From: G963669295 sp963669295 | Lineage (GTDB): Bacteria > Bacteroidota > Bacteroidia > Flavobacteriales_D > CALLUQ01 | NCBI GenBank assembly: GCA_963669295.1 | Contig: OY769938.1 | Span: 1-64,000, forward strand | Length of the DNA stretch: 64,000 bases | Direction: 5' to 3' | Shown here: positions 1-8,242 of the stretch, piece after piece | Numbering within the stretch: the stretch's first letter is position 1 | Layout: each line of letters begins with the position of its first letter | The notes under the pieces: model-generated | Told to the model about the DNA's origin: nothing | What the model saw: only the letters and a program-made list of their open reading frames with translations | The model's database searches: none | Made by a program: the position numbers and the translations under genes

Positions 1-1002
1 GTATTTGAAAATGCCTATGCCAACGGCAAGAAGTCAATTGAAGCGGTACCCTCTATTCTGGCCAGCATGCCTACGTTAATGAACAACCCTTATATTTCTT
101 CCCATTATTCGAGCAACAAAATAAACAGCATCGCTTCACTGCTAAAAGAAAAAGGCTATACTTCTGCTTTTTATCATGGTGCTACCAATGGTTCTATGGG
201 CTTCGATGCATTTACCAATGCCGCAGGATTTGAGCATTATTATGGACGTAAGGAATACGGCAACGATCAACACTACGATGGCCAATGGGGCATTTGGGAT
301 GAAGAAATGCTGCAGTACTTTGCCAATGGACTGCAACAAACCCAAGAGCCCTTTGTTACCACCTTCTTTTCCCTTACCTCGCATCATCCATTTGTAGTGC
401 CCGAACGATATAACAATAGTTTTGAAGAGGGAATATTACCCATACATAAGTCCATCCAATACACCGATTACGCCCTCAAAAAATTCTTTGAAAAAGTGGC
501 TACTATGCCCTGGTATGAAAATACACTGTTTGTGATTACTGCCGACCATACTTCATCTGCCTACCGCGATTATTATAAAAACATTGTGGGCAGGTATGCT
601 GTTCCATTAATTTTCTTTCACCCAGGAAATCTATCTTTAAAGGGACAACAACAAACCATCGCCAACCAGGCCGACATTATGCCAAGCGTATTACACTACG
701 TAGGCTATCAACAACCCTTTGTAGCATTCGGTAGTAGTTTGTTTGATAAACACCGGGCTGATCAGCACAGCATAAGCTACCTCAACGAGGTGTACCAGAT
801 TATTAACGACAATTATGTATTGCAATTCGATGGCGAGAAAAGTCTTACCTTATTCCACCACCATAACGATAGTTTACTTACACAAAACTTACTGAATCAA
901 CCTGAAGTAAATCGTGTGCAAAAGGAATTAGAGTATACACTAAAAGCCATTATTCAGTCGTACAATGGTAGAATGATTAATAATGAAATGACAACCCGGT
1001 GA
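1..1002 (+). CDS. LTA synthase-like sulfatase-family phosphotransferase, C-terminal part
   Basis: The reading frame is open from base 1, so the 5' end, with the expected N-terminal membrane segments, lies outside the window. The visible part is the extracytoplasmic alkaline-phosphatase-fold domain of the LtaS/sulfatase family. Near base 25 the run GKKSIEAVPSIL probably holds the Ser nucleophile (codon 34-36). HHPF follows near base 382 and the metal-binding run ITADHT near base 535. Family members transfer phosphoglycerol or phosphoethanolamine from a phospholipid to an envelope acceptor, leaving diacylglycerol. A Bacteroidota cell does not make classical lipoteichoic acid, so the true acceptor is unknown. 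The stop overlaps the GTG start of the diacylglycerol-kinase-like gene by 4 bp, which suggests translational coupling and a shared lipid cycle. Family assignment is firm and the substrate is not. Confidence 0.85.
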   Translation, partial: VFENAYANGKKSIEAVPSILASMPTLMNNPYISSHYSSNKINSIASLLKEKGYTSAFYHGATNGSMGFDAFTNAAGFEHYYGRKEYGNDQHYDGQWGIWDEEMLQYFANGLQQTQEPFVTTFFSLTSHHPFVVPERYNNSFEEGILPIHKSIQYTDYALKKFFEKVATMPWYENTLFVITADHTSSAYRDYYKNIVGRYAVPLIFFHPGNLSLKGQQQTIANQADIMPSVLHYVGYQQPFVAFGSSLFDKHRADQHSISYLNEVYQIINDNYVLQFDGEKSLTLFHHHNDSLLTQNLLNQPEVNRVQKELEYTLKAIIQSYNGRMINNEMTTR

Positions 1003-1877
1003 ACAAAAGAAGAATTCGGTTTATTGTAAATCCTATCTCCGGTGTTGGAAAACAGAAGATTATTCCAGGATTGGTAAAGCAATACCTCGATCATGGGCAG
1101 TTTGATTACGAAATTACCTATACAGAAGCTGCCGGACATGCCATTACCCTCAGCAAAGAAGCTGCCGAGGCAGGCATTGACATTGTAGCTATAGTTGGTG
1201 GTGATGGATCCGTAAATGAGGCTGGAAGTAGTTTAATCAATAGCACCACTGCATTGGCTATCATTCCTACAGGATCGGGAAATGGACTGGCAAGGCATCT
1301 GAAGATTCCATTAAAGTTGCAAGAAGCTATCAGCTTACTCAACCACCATCAGGTAAAAATGATTGATACCGGAATGGTCAATGAACATCGTTTTATGGGA
1401 GTAGCAGGCATTGGCTTTGACGCCTTAATCGCCTATGAGTTTTCGCGATTTGGAAAACGTGGATTCTTCTCTTATTTTAAGATCGTATTACGCGAATATT
1501 TTAACTACAAGGAGGATCGTTACAGCATAAAACATCAAGGTAAAGAATTACTGGAAAAAGCATTTCTAATTACCATCGCCAACTCATCACAATACGGTAA
1601 CAGAGCTACCATTGCACCTGAAGCCAAAATTGATGACGGACACTTGAAACTTTGCCTGCTAAAGAAGTTTCCACTGTGGGTTGCTCCTTTCGTGGCAAAT
1701 CGGCTTTTTAACAAAACCATCCACAAGTCCAGGTACATGACCACCATAGATGGCACGGAATTTTCTATAAGTTCTTCTTACAACAGGGTGCATACCGACG
1801 GTGAACCACTTACCATCGATGAAACATTGTTGTTTAAGGTAAATCCTGCATCTTTGAATGTAATTGTTCCACAATGA
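999..1877 (+). CDS. YegS/DgkB-type diacylglycerol (lipid) kinase family protein
   Basis: The 292-residue protein has the DAGK catalytic fold. The nucleotide-binding run GGDGSVNE is at about residues 67-74, where the usual GGDGT has Ser for Thr, and PTGSGNGLARH follows at about 90-100. NPISG near residue 11 is the usual family start. It begins with GTG inside the stop of the upstream sulfatase-family gene (4-bp overlap), and its own stop overlaps the next ATG. Family members phosphorylate diacylglycerol or related lipids at the inner face of the membrane. Beside an LTA-synthase-like transferase that would release diacylglycerol, a recycling role to phosphatidic acid is the natural inference. 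A second paralogue lies at 21577-22488. Kinase family is confident; the lipid substrate is inferred. Confidence 0.88.
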   Translation: MNKRRIRFIVNPISGVGKQKIIPGLVKQYLDHGQFDYEITYTEAAGHAITLSKEAAEAGIDIVAIVGGDGSVNEAGSSLINSTTALAIIPTGSGNGLARHLKIPLKLQEAISLLNHHQVKMIDTGMVNEHRFMGVAGIGFDALIAYEFSRFGKRGFFSYFKIVLREYFNYKEDRYSIKHQGKELLEKAFLITIANSSQYGNRATIAPEAKIDDGHLKLCLLKKFPLWVAPFVANRLFNKTIHKSRYMTTIDGTEFSISSSYNRVHTDGEPLTIDETLLFKVNPASLNVIVPQ

Positions 1878-3361
1878 TGAAACGTATTGTTTGTTTATGG
1901 ATACTATTCAGTGTCGTTAACTTCGGCTGGACACAATACAACCCTAATCAAACACTAAAAGGGGAGGATGTAATCAATGATTTTCACGCCATGATGAATG
2001 GGTTGGTTACTGTGCATCCTGGCTTTGACGAAGACCGTGTTGACTCGTTATTCCTTATCTTCCAAAGTCAATTGGAAGATTCAGTAATCTATCAAGAAGC
2101 AACATTTACCACTTACGACTTTTACCGCCTCATGGCTCAATATGTAGATGCCATGCAATTTGGTGCTCATACTTCTGTAGACCTTCCTGCTGAATACTAT
2201 GAGCACTTTTGGAAAAGCACTCCGATATTTCCAATTACTATAAAATTGATGGGAACGAAAGGCTATCTCTATCGCAACCTTAGTAACAACCTGGATGTAA
2301 ATACTGGAGCAGAAATTATCTCTATCAATGATGTACCCATGCCTGTTATTGTAAGGGATCTACTTCCCTTACGCACATCCGATGGCGATAATCAAACATT
2401 TAAATATCACCAGCTATCTGATAAGTTTGAGTTTTATCTGCCTCATTATTTCAATTTTCCTGACACTTTTCACTTGAAGTGTTTTGATTACTTGCGCAGT
2501 AAAGATGTGCAGTATACAATTCCTGCTATGCCGGCCGACTCTACAAAGAAGTATTATCAGCAACGCTATGTAATTAACAATAAAATCCCCAAACAACCAC
2601 TGCACTTTGAAATTAAAGAGCAATACGGTATACCCATTGGCGTAATTCGCATTAGTTCACTACTTAACAGCAACCTGAAAGCACATAAGCTTAAGATGGA
2701 TCGTTTTTTAAAAGAAACTTTTGCCACAATTAAAGCAAAGAAGCTTAACTACCTTATCCTTGATTTAAGAAACAATAAAGGCGGGCAAATTGAAAACGGT
2801 GCAAAACTATTAAGGTACTTTCAAGATCAACCCTTTCAATTCTTGAAAGAACACCTTATGTACCAACAGCCTCCTGATAAAACACTGCAAGAAAGATATG
2901 CCAACCCTGAAGTGTTTGCCGCAAACAAAGGATTGTATAAAAAATGGAAACATGCTGAATGTGTGCAGTGCCCCATTCCTACAGCAACACATCAACCTGC
3001 ACCAAACAATTTTAATGGTGAACTCTTTGTAATGGTAAATGGTAAAACATTTTCAGCCGCATCTTCAGTAGCAGCTTACCTGCACAGTCATTACAAAACT
3101 GTATACTTCATTGGTGAAGAAACGGCAGGGGGATATCAATCGTATACCGCAGGCACCCAGGCAAAATTGATATTACCAGCCACCAGGTTACAGGTCAACA
3201 TCCCCATGTCTCACTATACCTATGCTACTAACCCACCTCCCTATCCCGGAAAAGGAGTCATCCCTTCCTATTACATCATGCCTTCCGTAAAGGATATGAT
3301 GCACAATATCGACACAGAAATGAACTATACTTTAAAGGTAATTGGAAAAAAATTCAAATAA
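1874..3361 (+). CDS. S41 family peptidase, exported
   Basis: This 495-residue protein starts with a signal peptide (about residues 1-20, ending in GWTQ). Two consecutive ATG codons offer starts, and the first overlaps the upstream stop. The C-terminal half carries the tail-specific protease fold: DLRNNKGGQ at about residue 297, then VNGKTFSAASS at about residue 390, whose Ser is the expected nucleophile, then GEETAGG. The middle contains a weak PDZ-like stretch (GAEIISINDV). S41 enzymes cleave C-terminal regions of periplasmic or surface proteins. Its substrate here is unknown. It closes a three-gene overlapping run with the sulfatase-like and lipid kinase genes, so it may act in envelope maintenance. 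Confidence 0.82.
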   Translation: MMKRIVCLWILFSVVNFGWTQYNPNQTLKGEDVINDFHAMMNGLVTVHPGFDEDRVDSLFLIFQSQLEDSVIYQEATFTTYDFYRLMAQYVDAMQFGAHTSVDLPAEYYEHFWKSTPIFPITIKLMGTKGYLYRNLSNNLDVNTGAEIISINDVPMPVIVRDLLPLRTSDGDNQTFKYHQLSDKFEFYLPHYFNFPDTFHLKCFDYLRSKDVQYTIPAMPADSTKKYYQQRYVINNKIPKQPLHFEIKEQYGIPIGVIRISSLLNSNLKAHKLKMDRFLKETFATIKAKKLNYLILDLRNNKGGQIENGAKLLRYFQDQPFQFLKEHLMYQQPPDKTLQERYANPEVFAANKGLYKKWKHAECVQCPIPTATHQPAPNNFNGELFVMVNGKTFSAASSVAAYLHSHYKTVYFIGEETAGGYQSYTAGTQAKLILPATRLQVNIPMSHYTYATNPPPYPGKGVIPSYYIMPSVKDMMHNIDTEMNYTLKVIGKKFK

Positions 3362-3413
3362 ATTTCACATCCCATGCAACCTTTTGGGCGTTTTGAACGT
3401 CATGGTAATGAAA

Positions 3414-3441
3414 TTGTTAAAACAAATTAACTGTATCTTTG
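3414..3441 (+). promoter_or_regulatory. Bacteroidota-type promoter for the first T9SS type B gene
   Basis: TTG at 3414-3416 is followed after 17 bases by TATCTTTG at 3434-3441, an exact match to the TAnnTTTG -7 box. Transcription would start near 3447. That places the in-frame ATG at 3439 upstream of the transcript and supports the ATG at 3478 as the real start of the following gene. The TTG-to-box spacing is slightly short for the class. Confidence 0.6.
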
Positions 3442-3477
3442 AAGATATTGTCGCGAAAAACAAACACCTTAGAAAGA

Positions 3478-4950
3478 ATGAAAAGATTATTACCTTTTAT
3501 TGTGCTGCTGCTATTTACCATCCAAAGTTATGCCACTCATGTTATTGGTGGCAACATCAATGTTGTGCACGTAAGCGGGAACGATTTTGAAGTAACTCTT
3601 CAAATGTTCCGTGATTGCGATCCTTCGAGTTCTGACTTCGACAACTCGGTAACCATTGCAGTGTATGAACAAGGAAGTAACTCATTGCTTTCTACATTTA
3701 ACATGACACTAGATACCCGTACTATTATCCCATTGGGAGATGAGTGCTATACGCCCACCGGACTTTGTGTGGAAGAAGGGATTTATCAAGATGTAGTAAC
3801 CCTGGCCGATAACCCTAATGGCATTTACCTAGCCTGGGAACGTTGCTGTAGAAACAGTGGAATAACAAACATTATTGATCCACTAAATGCAGGAATGACC
3901 TTTGTAGTAGATTGCCCTGATCCATCTATCGGCAATTCATCACCGGTATGGGGATCCTATCCAACAGATGGGTATTTTTGTGTTGATCTTGACAACATTA
4001 TTGATCTTGATATTACCGATCCTGATGGCGATCAATTGGTATACTCGTTGGTAGATCCTTACGACAATCAAGGGGGCATTAACCCTGGTACAGCCACACC
4101 AAAGCCTTACCCTTCAGTAACCTGGCAGGCACCATACAACTTAAACAACATTGTAGGAGGAACTCCTCCTATGAGTATCGACCCAAATACCGGTATCATC
4201 ACTGCCCGCCCTGATGTATTAGGTATTTTTGTATTTGCAGTACAAATTGATGAATACCGCAATGGAGTTATCATCGGTTCTACAAGAAGAGAATTGCAAT
4301 ACCAGGCACTCAACTGTACGGTAGATCTTCCTCCAGCTATTGTTACTCCTCATGATACGGCTCACTGGGAATTGTATCCAGGAGAACAAGTTTGTTTTAC
4401 GGTCCAGGCCACCGATCAAAACCAGGGAGATACCATTTATCTGGAAGCCAATTCTGAAGCCTTAACGTTAACCGATAGCCCGGCACAATTCAAAGATACG
4501 TTAGATGTTACCACAGTAACTTCTCAATTCTGCTGGTCGCCTACATGTGAGCATATTAGAGATGATGAGCCGTACAAGGTAACCTTTACCTCCTTCTCTT
4601 TAGGATGTAGCGGCTCAGATACCGCTAGAGTAGAAATTGATGTTACGGTAAAATCGTTTGTAGAAGGAGTTATTGATAAAGCACCCAATATTTTTTCTCC
4701 CAATGGAGACGGTGTCAACGACTTTTTCCACCTTCAAGCCATTTACGACCCTTGTTTCGATGAATTCCATGTAGACATCTTCGACCGTTGGGGAGTACAC
4801 GTTTATGAATCAAACGATGTGTTTTTTACATGGGATGGAAAAGATAAGCGAGGCAACGCCTTAAGTGATGGCACGTATTACTATGTGATGACAGCTACTT
4901 TTAGGCAAGATTCATACGAGCGTGCCAGCCACATTACGTTGGTGCGTTAG
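3478..4950 (+). CDS. Secreted protein with gliding-motility-type C-terminal domain (T9SS type B), copy 1
   Basis: The start at 3478 gives MKRLLPFIVLLLF and a clean signal peptide ending in SYA. A longer frame from 3439 would begin before the predicted promoter start point. The mature protein begins THVIGGNI and is 490 residues in all. The body contains paired cysteines and an Ig-like stretch (DITDPDGDQLVYSLVDP). The last 85 or so residues are the gliding-motility-associated C-terminal domain: APNIFSPNGDGVNDFF, FDRWG, FTWDGKD and SDGTYYYV. That domain marks export by T9SS with type B sorting and attachment at the cell surface. The next gene is a paralogue of identical length. The function of the mature domain is unknown; adhesion or a surface matrix role is plausible. 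Confidence 0.88.
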   Translation: MKRLLPFIVLLLFTIQSYATHVIGGNINVVHVSGNDFEVTLQMFRDCDPSSSDFDNSVTIAVYEQGSNSLLSTFNMTLDTRTIIPLGDECYTPTGLCVEEGIYQDVVTLADNPNGIYLAWERCCRNSGITNIIDPLNAGMTFVVDCPDPSIGNSSPVWGSYPTDGYFCVDLDNIIDLDITDPDGDQLVYSLVDPYDNQGGINPGTATPKPYPSVTWQAPYNLNNIVGGTPPMSIDPNTGIITARPDVLGIFVFAVQIDEYRNGVIIGSTRRELQYQALNCTVDLPPAIVTPHDTAHWELYPGEQVCFTVQATDQNQGDTIYLEANSEALTLTDSPAQFKDTLDVTTVTSQFCWSPTCEHIRDDEPYKVTFTSFSLGCSGSDTARVEIDVTVKSFVEGVIDKAPNIFSPNGDGVNDFFHLQAIYDPCFDEFHVDIFDRWGVHVYESNDVFFTWDGKDKRGNALSDGTYYYVMTATFRQDSYERASHITLVR

Positions 4951-5007
4951 CGCAAGACCTGGATGTTCGACGGGCTTTTGGTGTGTCCCGGTCGACTTGT
5001 ATTGAAC

Positions 5008-6480
5008 ATGAAACAACTGCTGCTATTACTATTGGTGCTTTGTGGTACCCCATTGTTTGCTACCCATATCATTGGGGGTAACTTTGAGGTGACCCACATT
5101 GCTGGTGAAAACTTCAGTGTTACACTACAGTTGTTTCGCGATTGCAACCCAAACAGTTCTGATTTTAATACAATTATCCCTGTTGCTATATACGATCAGG
5201 TAGACCACACGCTGTTGGCAACATACGATTTTCAGTTGGCAGCCACCAATGAAGTGCAATTAGGAGATGAATGCTACACCCCTCAATACAGCTGTGTAGA
5301 AGAAGGAATTTACCAACGAAATCTAGTACTCGGTAGCAATCCTAACGGCATATACCTTACTTGGGCTCGTTGTTGCAGAAACACCAGCATTACTAATATT
5401 ATAAGCCCCCTTAATACAGGCATGACCTTTGCTATCGACTTCCCCGATCCAGCATTGCAAAATTCTTCCCCCAATTGGGGAGGATATCCCGCTAATGGGT
5501 ATTTCTGTGTGAACACTCCCAATACTATTGACCTTAATGTTACCGACCCTGATGGCGATCAACTGTTGTATTCGTTGGTTGACCCTTATGATAACAGTGG
5601 AGGAATAAACCCCAACCCTCCATTACCGAAACCATTTCCTACCATTAACTGGACTCCGCCTTACAATTTAACCGATATTGTTGGGGGTACACCTCCTATG
5701 AGTATCGATGCACAAACAGGCATCATTACAGTGCACCCTAACCAGCAAGGACTTTTCGCATTTGCAGTGCAAGTAGAAGAATTTCGTGGAGGTACCCTTA
5801 TTGGAGTATCACGCAGGGAAATGCAATACCAGGTAGCCAATTGCCCATCCGATTTACCACCAGATCCACCAATAGTTGCCGACTCAACTGTTTGGAAAGT
5901 ATTTCCTAACCAAAGTATTTGTATTCCCATTGAAGGAAGCGATCAAAATGCCGGAGATGTTATTCACCTTACTGCTACCTCAGAGCTACTCAACAACGAC
6001 GAAAACCCCGCTTTCTTTGTCGATACATCGGGCATTACCACAATAACTTCTAGCTTTTGCTGGACACCTACTTGTAACGATATAAGAGCAGAAGCTTACC
6101 CGGTTACCTTCAATGCATTTTCTATTGGCTGCAGTGGTGTTCCTTCCGATACTTCAACCCTGGAAGTGCAGATAATAGTGGTGCCTTTTGTTGCTGGTAC
6201 ATTTGAGAAAACACCTAATGTATTTACTCCTAATGGCGATGGCATTAACGACTTCTTTCACCCTTTGCAAACCTATGATGTATGCTTTGATGAACTACAC
6301 TTTGAATTGTTCGATCGATGGGGCAGCACAGTTTATACATCGGATGATATTCCTTTTGCGTGGGACGGTCATAACATCAAAGGAAATGTAGTAAGTGATG
6401 GCACTTACTACTATACCATTACAGCAACGCTTGGAGGCAATGCCTATAGCAAGTCGGGAACTGTTACCATTACCCGTTAA
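5008..6480 (+). CDS. Secreted protein with gliding-motility-type C-terminal domain (T9SS type B), copy 2
   Basis: The start at 5008 gives MKQLLLLLLVLC and a signal peptide ending in LFA before THIIGGNF. An upstream in-frame ATG at 4963 would add a charged leader and is unlikely. The protein is 490 residues, exactly the length of copy 1, and the two align along their whole length by eye with the same cysteines and the same C-terminal domain (TPNVFTPNGDGINDFF, FDRWG, SDGTYYYT). The gene lies 57 bp after copy 1 and is probably co-transcribed. It arose by tandem duplication. Its stop codon shares the four bases TTAA with the stop of the convergent lipoprotein gene. The surface role is unknown. 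Confidence 0.88.
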   Translation: MKQLLLLLLVLCGTPLFATHIIGGNFEVTHIAGENFSVTLQLFRDCNPNSSDFNTIIPVAIYDQVDHTLLATYDFQLAATNEVQLGDECYTPQYSCVEEGIYQRNLVLGSNPNGIYLTWARCCRNTSITNIISPLNTGMTFAIDFPDPALQNSSPNWGGYPANGYFCVNTPNTIDLNVTDPDGDQLLYSLVDPYDNSGGINPNPPLPKPFPTINWTPPYNLTDIVGGTPPMSIDAQTGIITVHPNQQGLFAFAVQVEEFRGGTLIGVSRREMQYQVANCPSDLPPDPPIVADSTVWKVFPNQSICIPIEGSDQNAGDVIHLTATSELLNNDENPAFFVDTSGITTITSSFCWTPTCNDIRAEAYPVTFNAFSIGCSGVPSDTSTLEVQIIVVPFVAGTFEKTPNVFTPNGDGINDFFHPLQTYDVCFDELHFELFDRWGSTVYTSDDIPFAWDGHNIKGNVVSDGTYYYTITATLGGNAYSKSGTVTITR

Positions 6481-7109
6481 AGTGGTTTGAAACTTTCTGC
6501 AATCTTATCGAACAATGCTTCGTAATCGCTAAAAGACTCTTCCTGCGAAGTAAAAGTAATAGCATATCCCATATCGTTAAAGTAAAAAGCGTATACTTTG
6601 ACTACGATTCGAAACCCTGGTACCGTATGTGAATACTTTAACCAAATGGTCTCTTGGTTGCCTATAGTAACACGTTGTTCGTCTTCTACTACTACATCAC
6701 GCAACGTATTGGCACTAGTTAGCCCACGCTTAGCGTTGGCAAAAAATAAATCCAGATGGTCTCCTGCACGATCATTACATATCACATTCACATTTTCGGT
6801 AAATGTATCGGCAAATCCTTGCGGAGGGCTTTTTGCTGAAAAAGCCACTACATCTGATGGGGTTTCTTCACGCGGCCAAACATCAGGCACCATGATTGAA
6901 AACCCTTTTACTTCATTGTTATATACATAATACCCTTCGTATGGTCCTGAAGCCATTACATTGGGAATGCTATCATTTTCCTCTTCTAATAACTCAGGTA
7001 CGGCAGATGTAGTATCTATTGCATTAGTCACTATTGTTGATTGCTCTTCACCACGACAACTGACCAATACTACTGATGCTATTACGACAACCCGGGTAAT
7101 TGTTTTCAT
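6477..7109 (-). CDS. Lipoprotein of PsbP/DcrB-like fold (predicted)
   Basis: The 210-residue protein starts with a lipoprotein signal whose lipobox is VVLVSC, with Cys at about residue 18, followed by an acidic low-complexity linker. From about residue 65 the run GFSIMVPDVWPRE, the alternating strand pattern and the C-terminal DYEALFDKIAESFKPL resemble small PsbP/DcrB-type domains. That similarity is judged by eye. It is the last gene of a leftward run with bshA (4-bp overlap) and the GH3 fusion. It converges on the second T9SS gene with a shared TTAA stop overlap. It should sit on the inner leaflet of the outer membrane or in the periplasm. I do not recognise a precise function. Confidence 0.65.
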   Translation of the reverse strand: MKTITRVVVIASVVLVSCRGEEQSTIVTNAIDTTSAVPELLEEENDSIPNVMASGPYEGYYVYNNEVKGFSIMVPDVWPREETPSDVVAFSAKSPPQGFADTFTENVNVICNDRAGDHLDLFFANAKRGLTSANTLRDVVVEDEQRVTIGNQETIWLKYSHTVPGFRIVVKVYAFYFNDMGYAITFTSQEESFSDYEALFDKIAESFKPL

Positions 7110-8242
7110 TGCTTTTTTGCTTTATTCAACACTTCATTGTACAATGCCTCGTATACAGGCAATATTTTAGATATCTCAAACTTTTTTGCTTGCTCTAGTG
7201 CATTTCGTTTGAATTGATTCAATCGATCATCATCACTTAAGATATGGAGCGTGTTTTTTGCCATATCATCTACATCGCCCACATTGCTTAAGTACCCTGA
7301 AACTCCATGCTCGTTCACTTCTGGAATACCTCCCGTATTGGTTGATATTACCGGTACGCCAGAAGCCATAGCTTCTAATGCCGCTAACCCAAAACTCTCA
7401 AACTCAGAAGTCAGCAAGAACAAGTCTGAAATCGACAGCACCTCTGCTGGTGACTTTAGTTTTCCTAATAATATTACATCATCGCATGTTCCCAATTCTT
7501 TACACAAACGCTCTATTTTATGACGTTCAGGCCCGTCGCCTACCAACAGTAGTTTAGTAGGAATTGTTCGACGTACCTTATCAAACACCATCAGTACGTC
7601 CTCCACCCTCTTCACTTTCCTGAAATTAGATATATGCGTCAATATTCTTTCACCATTTGGAGCATAAAGCTGCCTTACATCTTTATGATTGCCCACCGTG
7701 TAGGAATCTAAACACACAAAATTGGGAATTACCTCAATGGGACGTTTCACGTTAAAATGCTCCAGGGTATCTTCTTTCAAACTTTGCGATACTGCTGTTA
7801 CCGCATCTGATTCATTGATGGCGAAAGTAATGACAGGTTCAAACGATTCATCTTTTCCTACCAATGTAATATCAGTGCCGTGCAAGGTAGTAATGAAAGG
7901 AATATAAATGCCTTGCGACGCGAGTATTTGTTGCGCCATATAAGCTGCGGATGCGTGAGGAATAGCATAGTGTACATGCAGCAAATCCAGCTGTTCATAT
8001 TGCACCACACTTACTAACTTACTAGAAAGTACTTGTTCGTAAGGAGTATATTCAAACAAAGGGTAATCGGAAACCGTTACCTCATGGTAAAATACGTTTT
8101 TTCGCAATCCACCTAGTTTCACCGGCTGGCTATAGGTAATGAAATGCACTTCGTGCCCTTTCTCTGCCAATGCTTTTCCCAACTCAGTAGCTACCACACC
8201 ACTTCCCCCAAAGGTGGGGTAAAGAACAATTCCTATTTTCAT
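7106..8242 (-). CDS. bshA: N-acetyl-alpha-D-glucosaminyl L-malate synthase
   Basis: The 378-residue GT4-fold glycosyltransferase opens with KIGIVLYPTFGGSGVVATEL, a signature of BshA. The donor-binding region follows with TSEFESFGLAALEAMASG and TNTGGIPE. BshA joins UDP-GlcNAc and L-malate in the first step of bacillithiol synthesis in the cytoplasm. Length and start match the family. Bacillithiol genes occur in Firmicutes and many Bacteroidota, so this fits the host. It overlaps the upstream GH3 fusion gene and the downstream lipoprotein gene by 4 bp each. Neither neighbour has an obvious thiol role, so the grouping is probably only transcriptional. The other bacillithiol genes are not in the window. 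Confidence 0.92.
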   Translation of the reverse strand: MKIGIVLYPTFGGSGVVATELGKALAEKGHEVHFITYSQPVKLGGLRKNVFYHEVTVSDYPLFEYTPYEQVLSSKLVSVVQYEQLDLLHVHYAIPHASAAYMAQQILASQGIYIPFITTLHGTDITLVGKDESFEPVITFAINESDAVTAVSQSLKEDTLEHFNVKRPIEVIPNFVCLDSYTVGNHKDVRQLYAPNGERILTHISNFRKVKRVEDVLMVFDKVRRTIPTKLLLVGDGPERHKIERLCKELGTCDDVILLGKLKSPAEVLSISDLFLLTSEFESFGLAALEAMASGVPVISTNTGGIPEVNEHGVSGYLSNVGDVDDMAKNTLHILSDDDRLNQFKRNALEQAKKFEISKILPVYEALYNEVLNKAKKQ

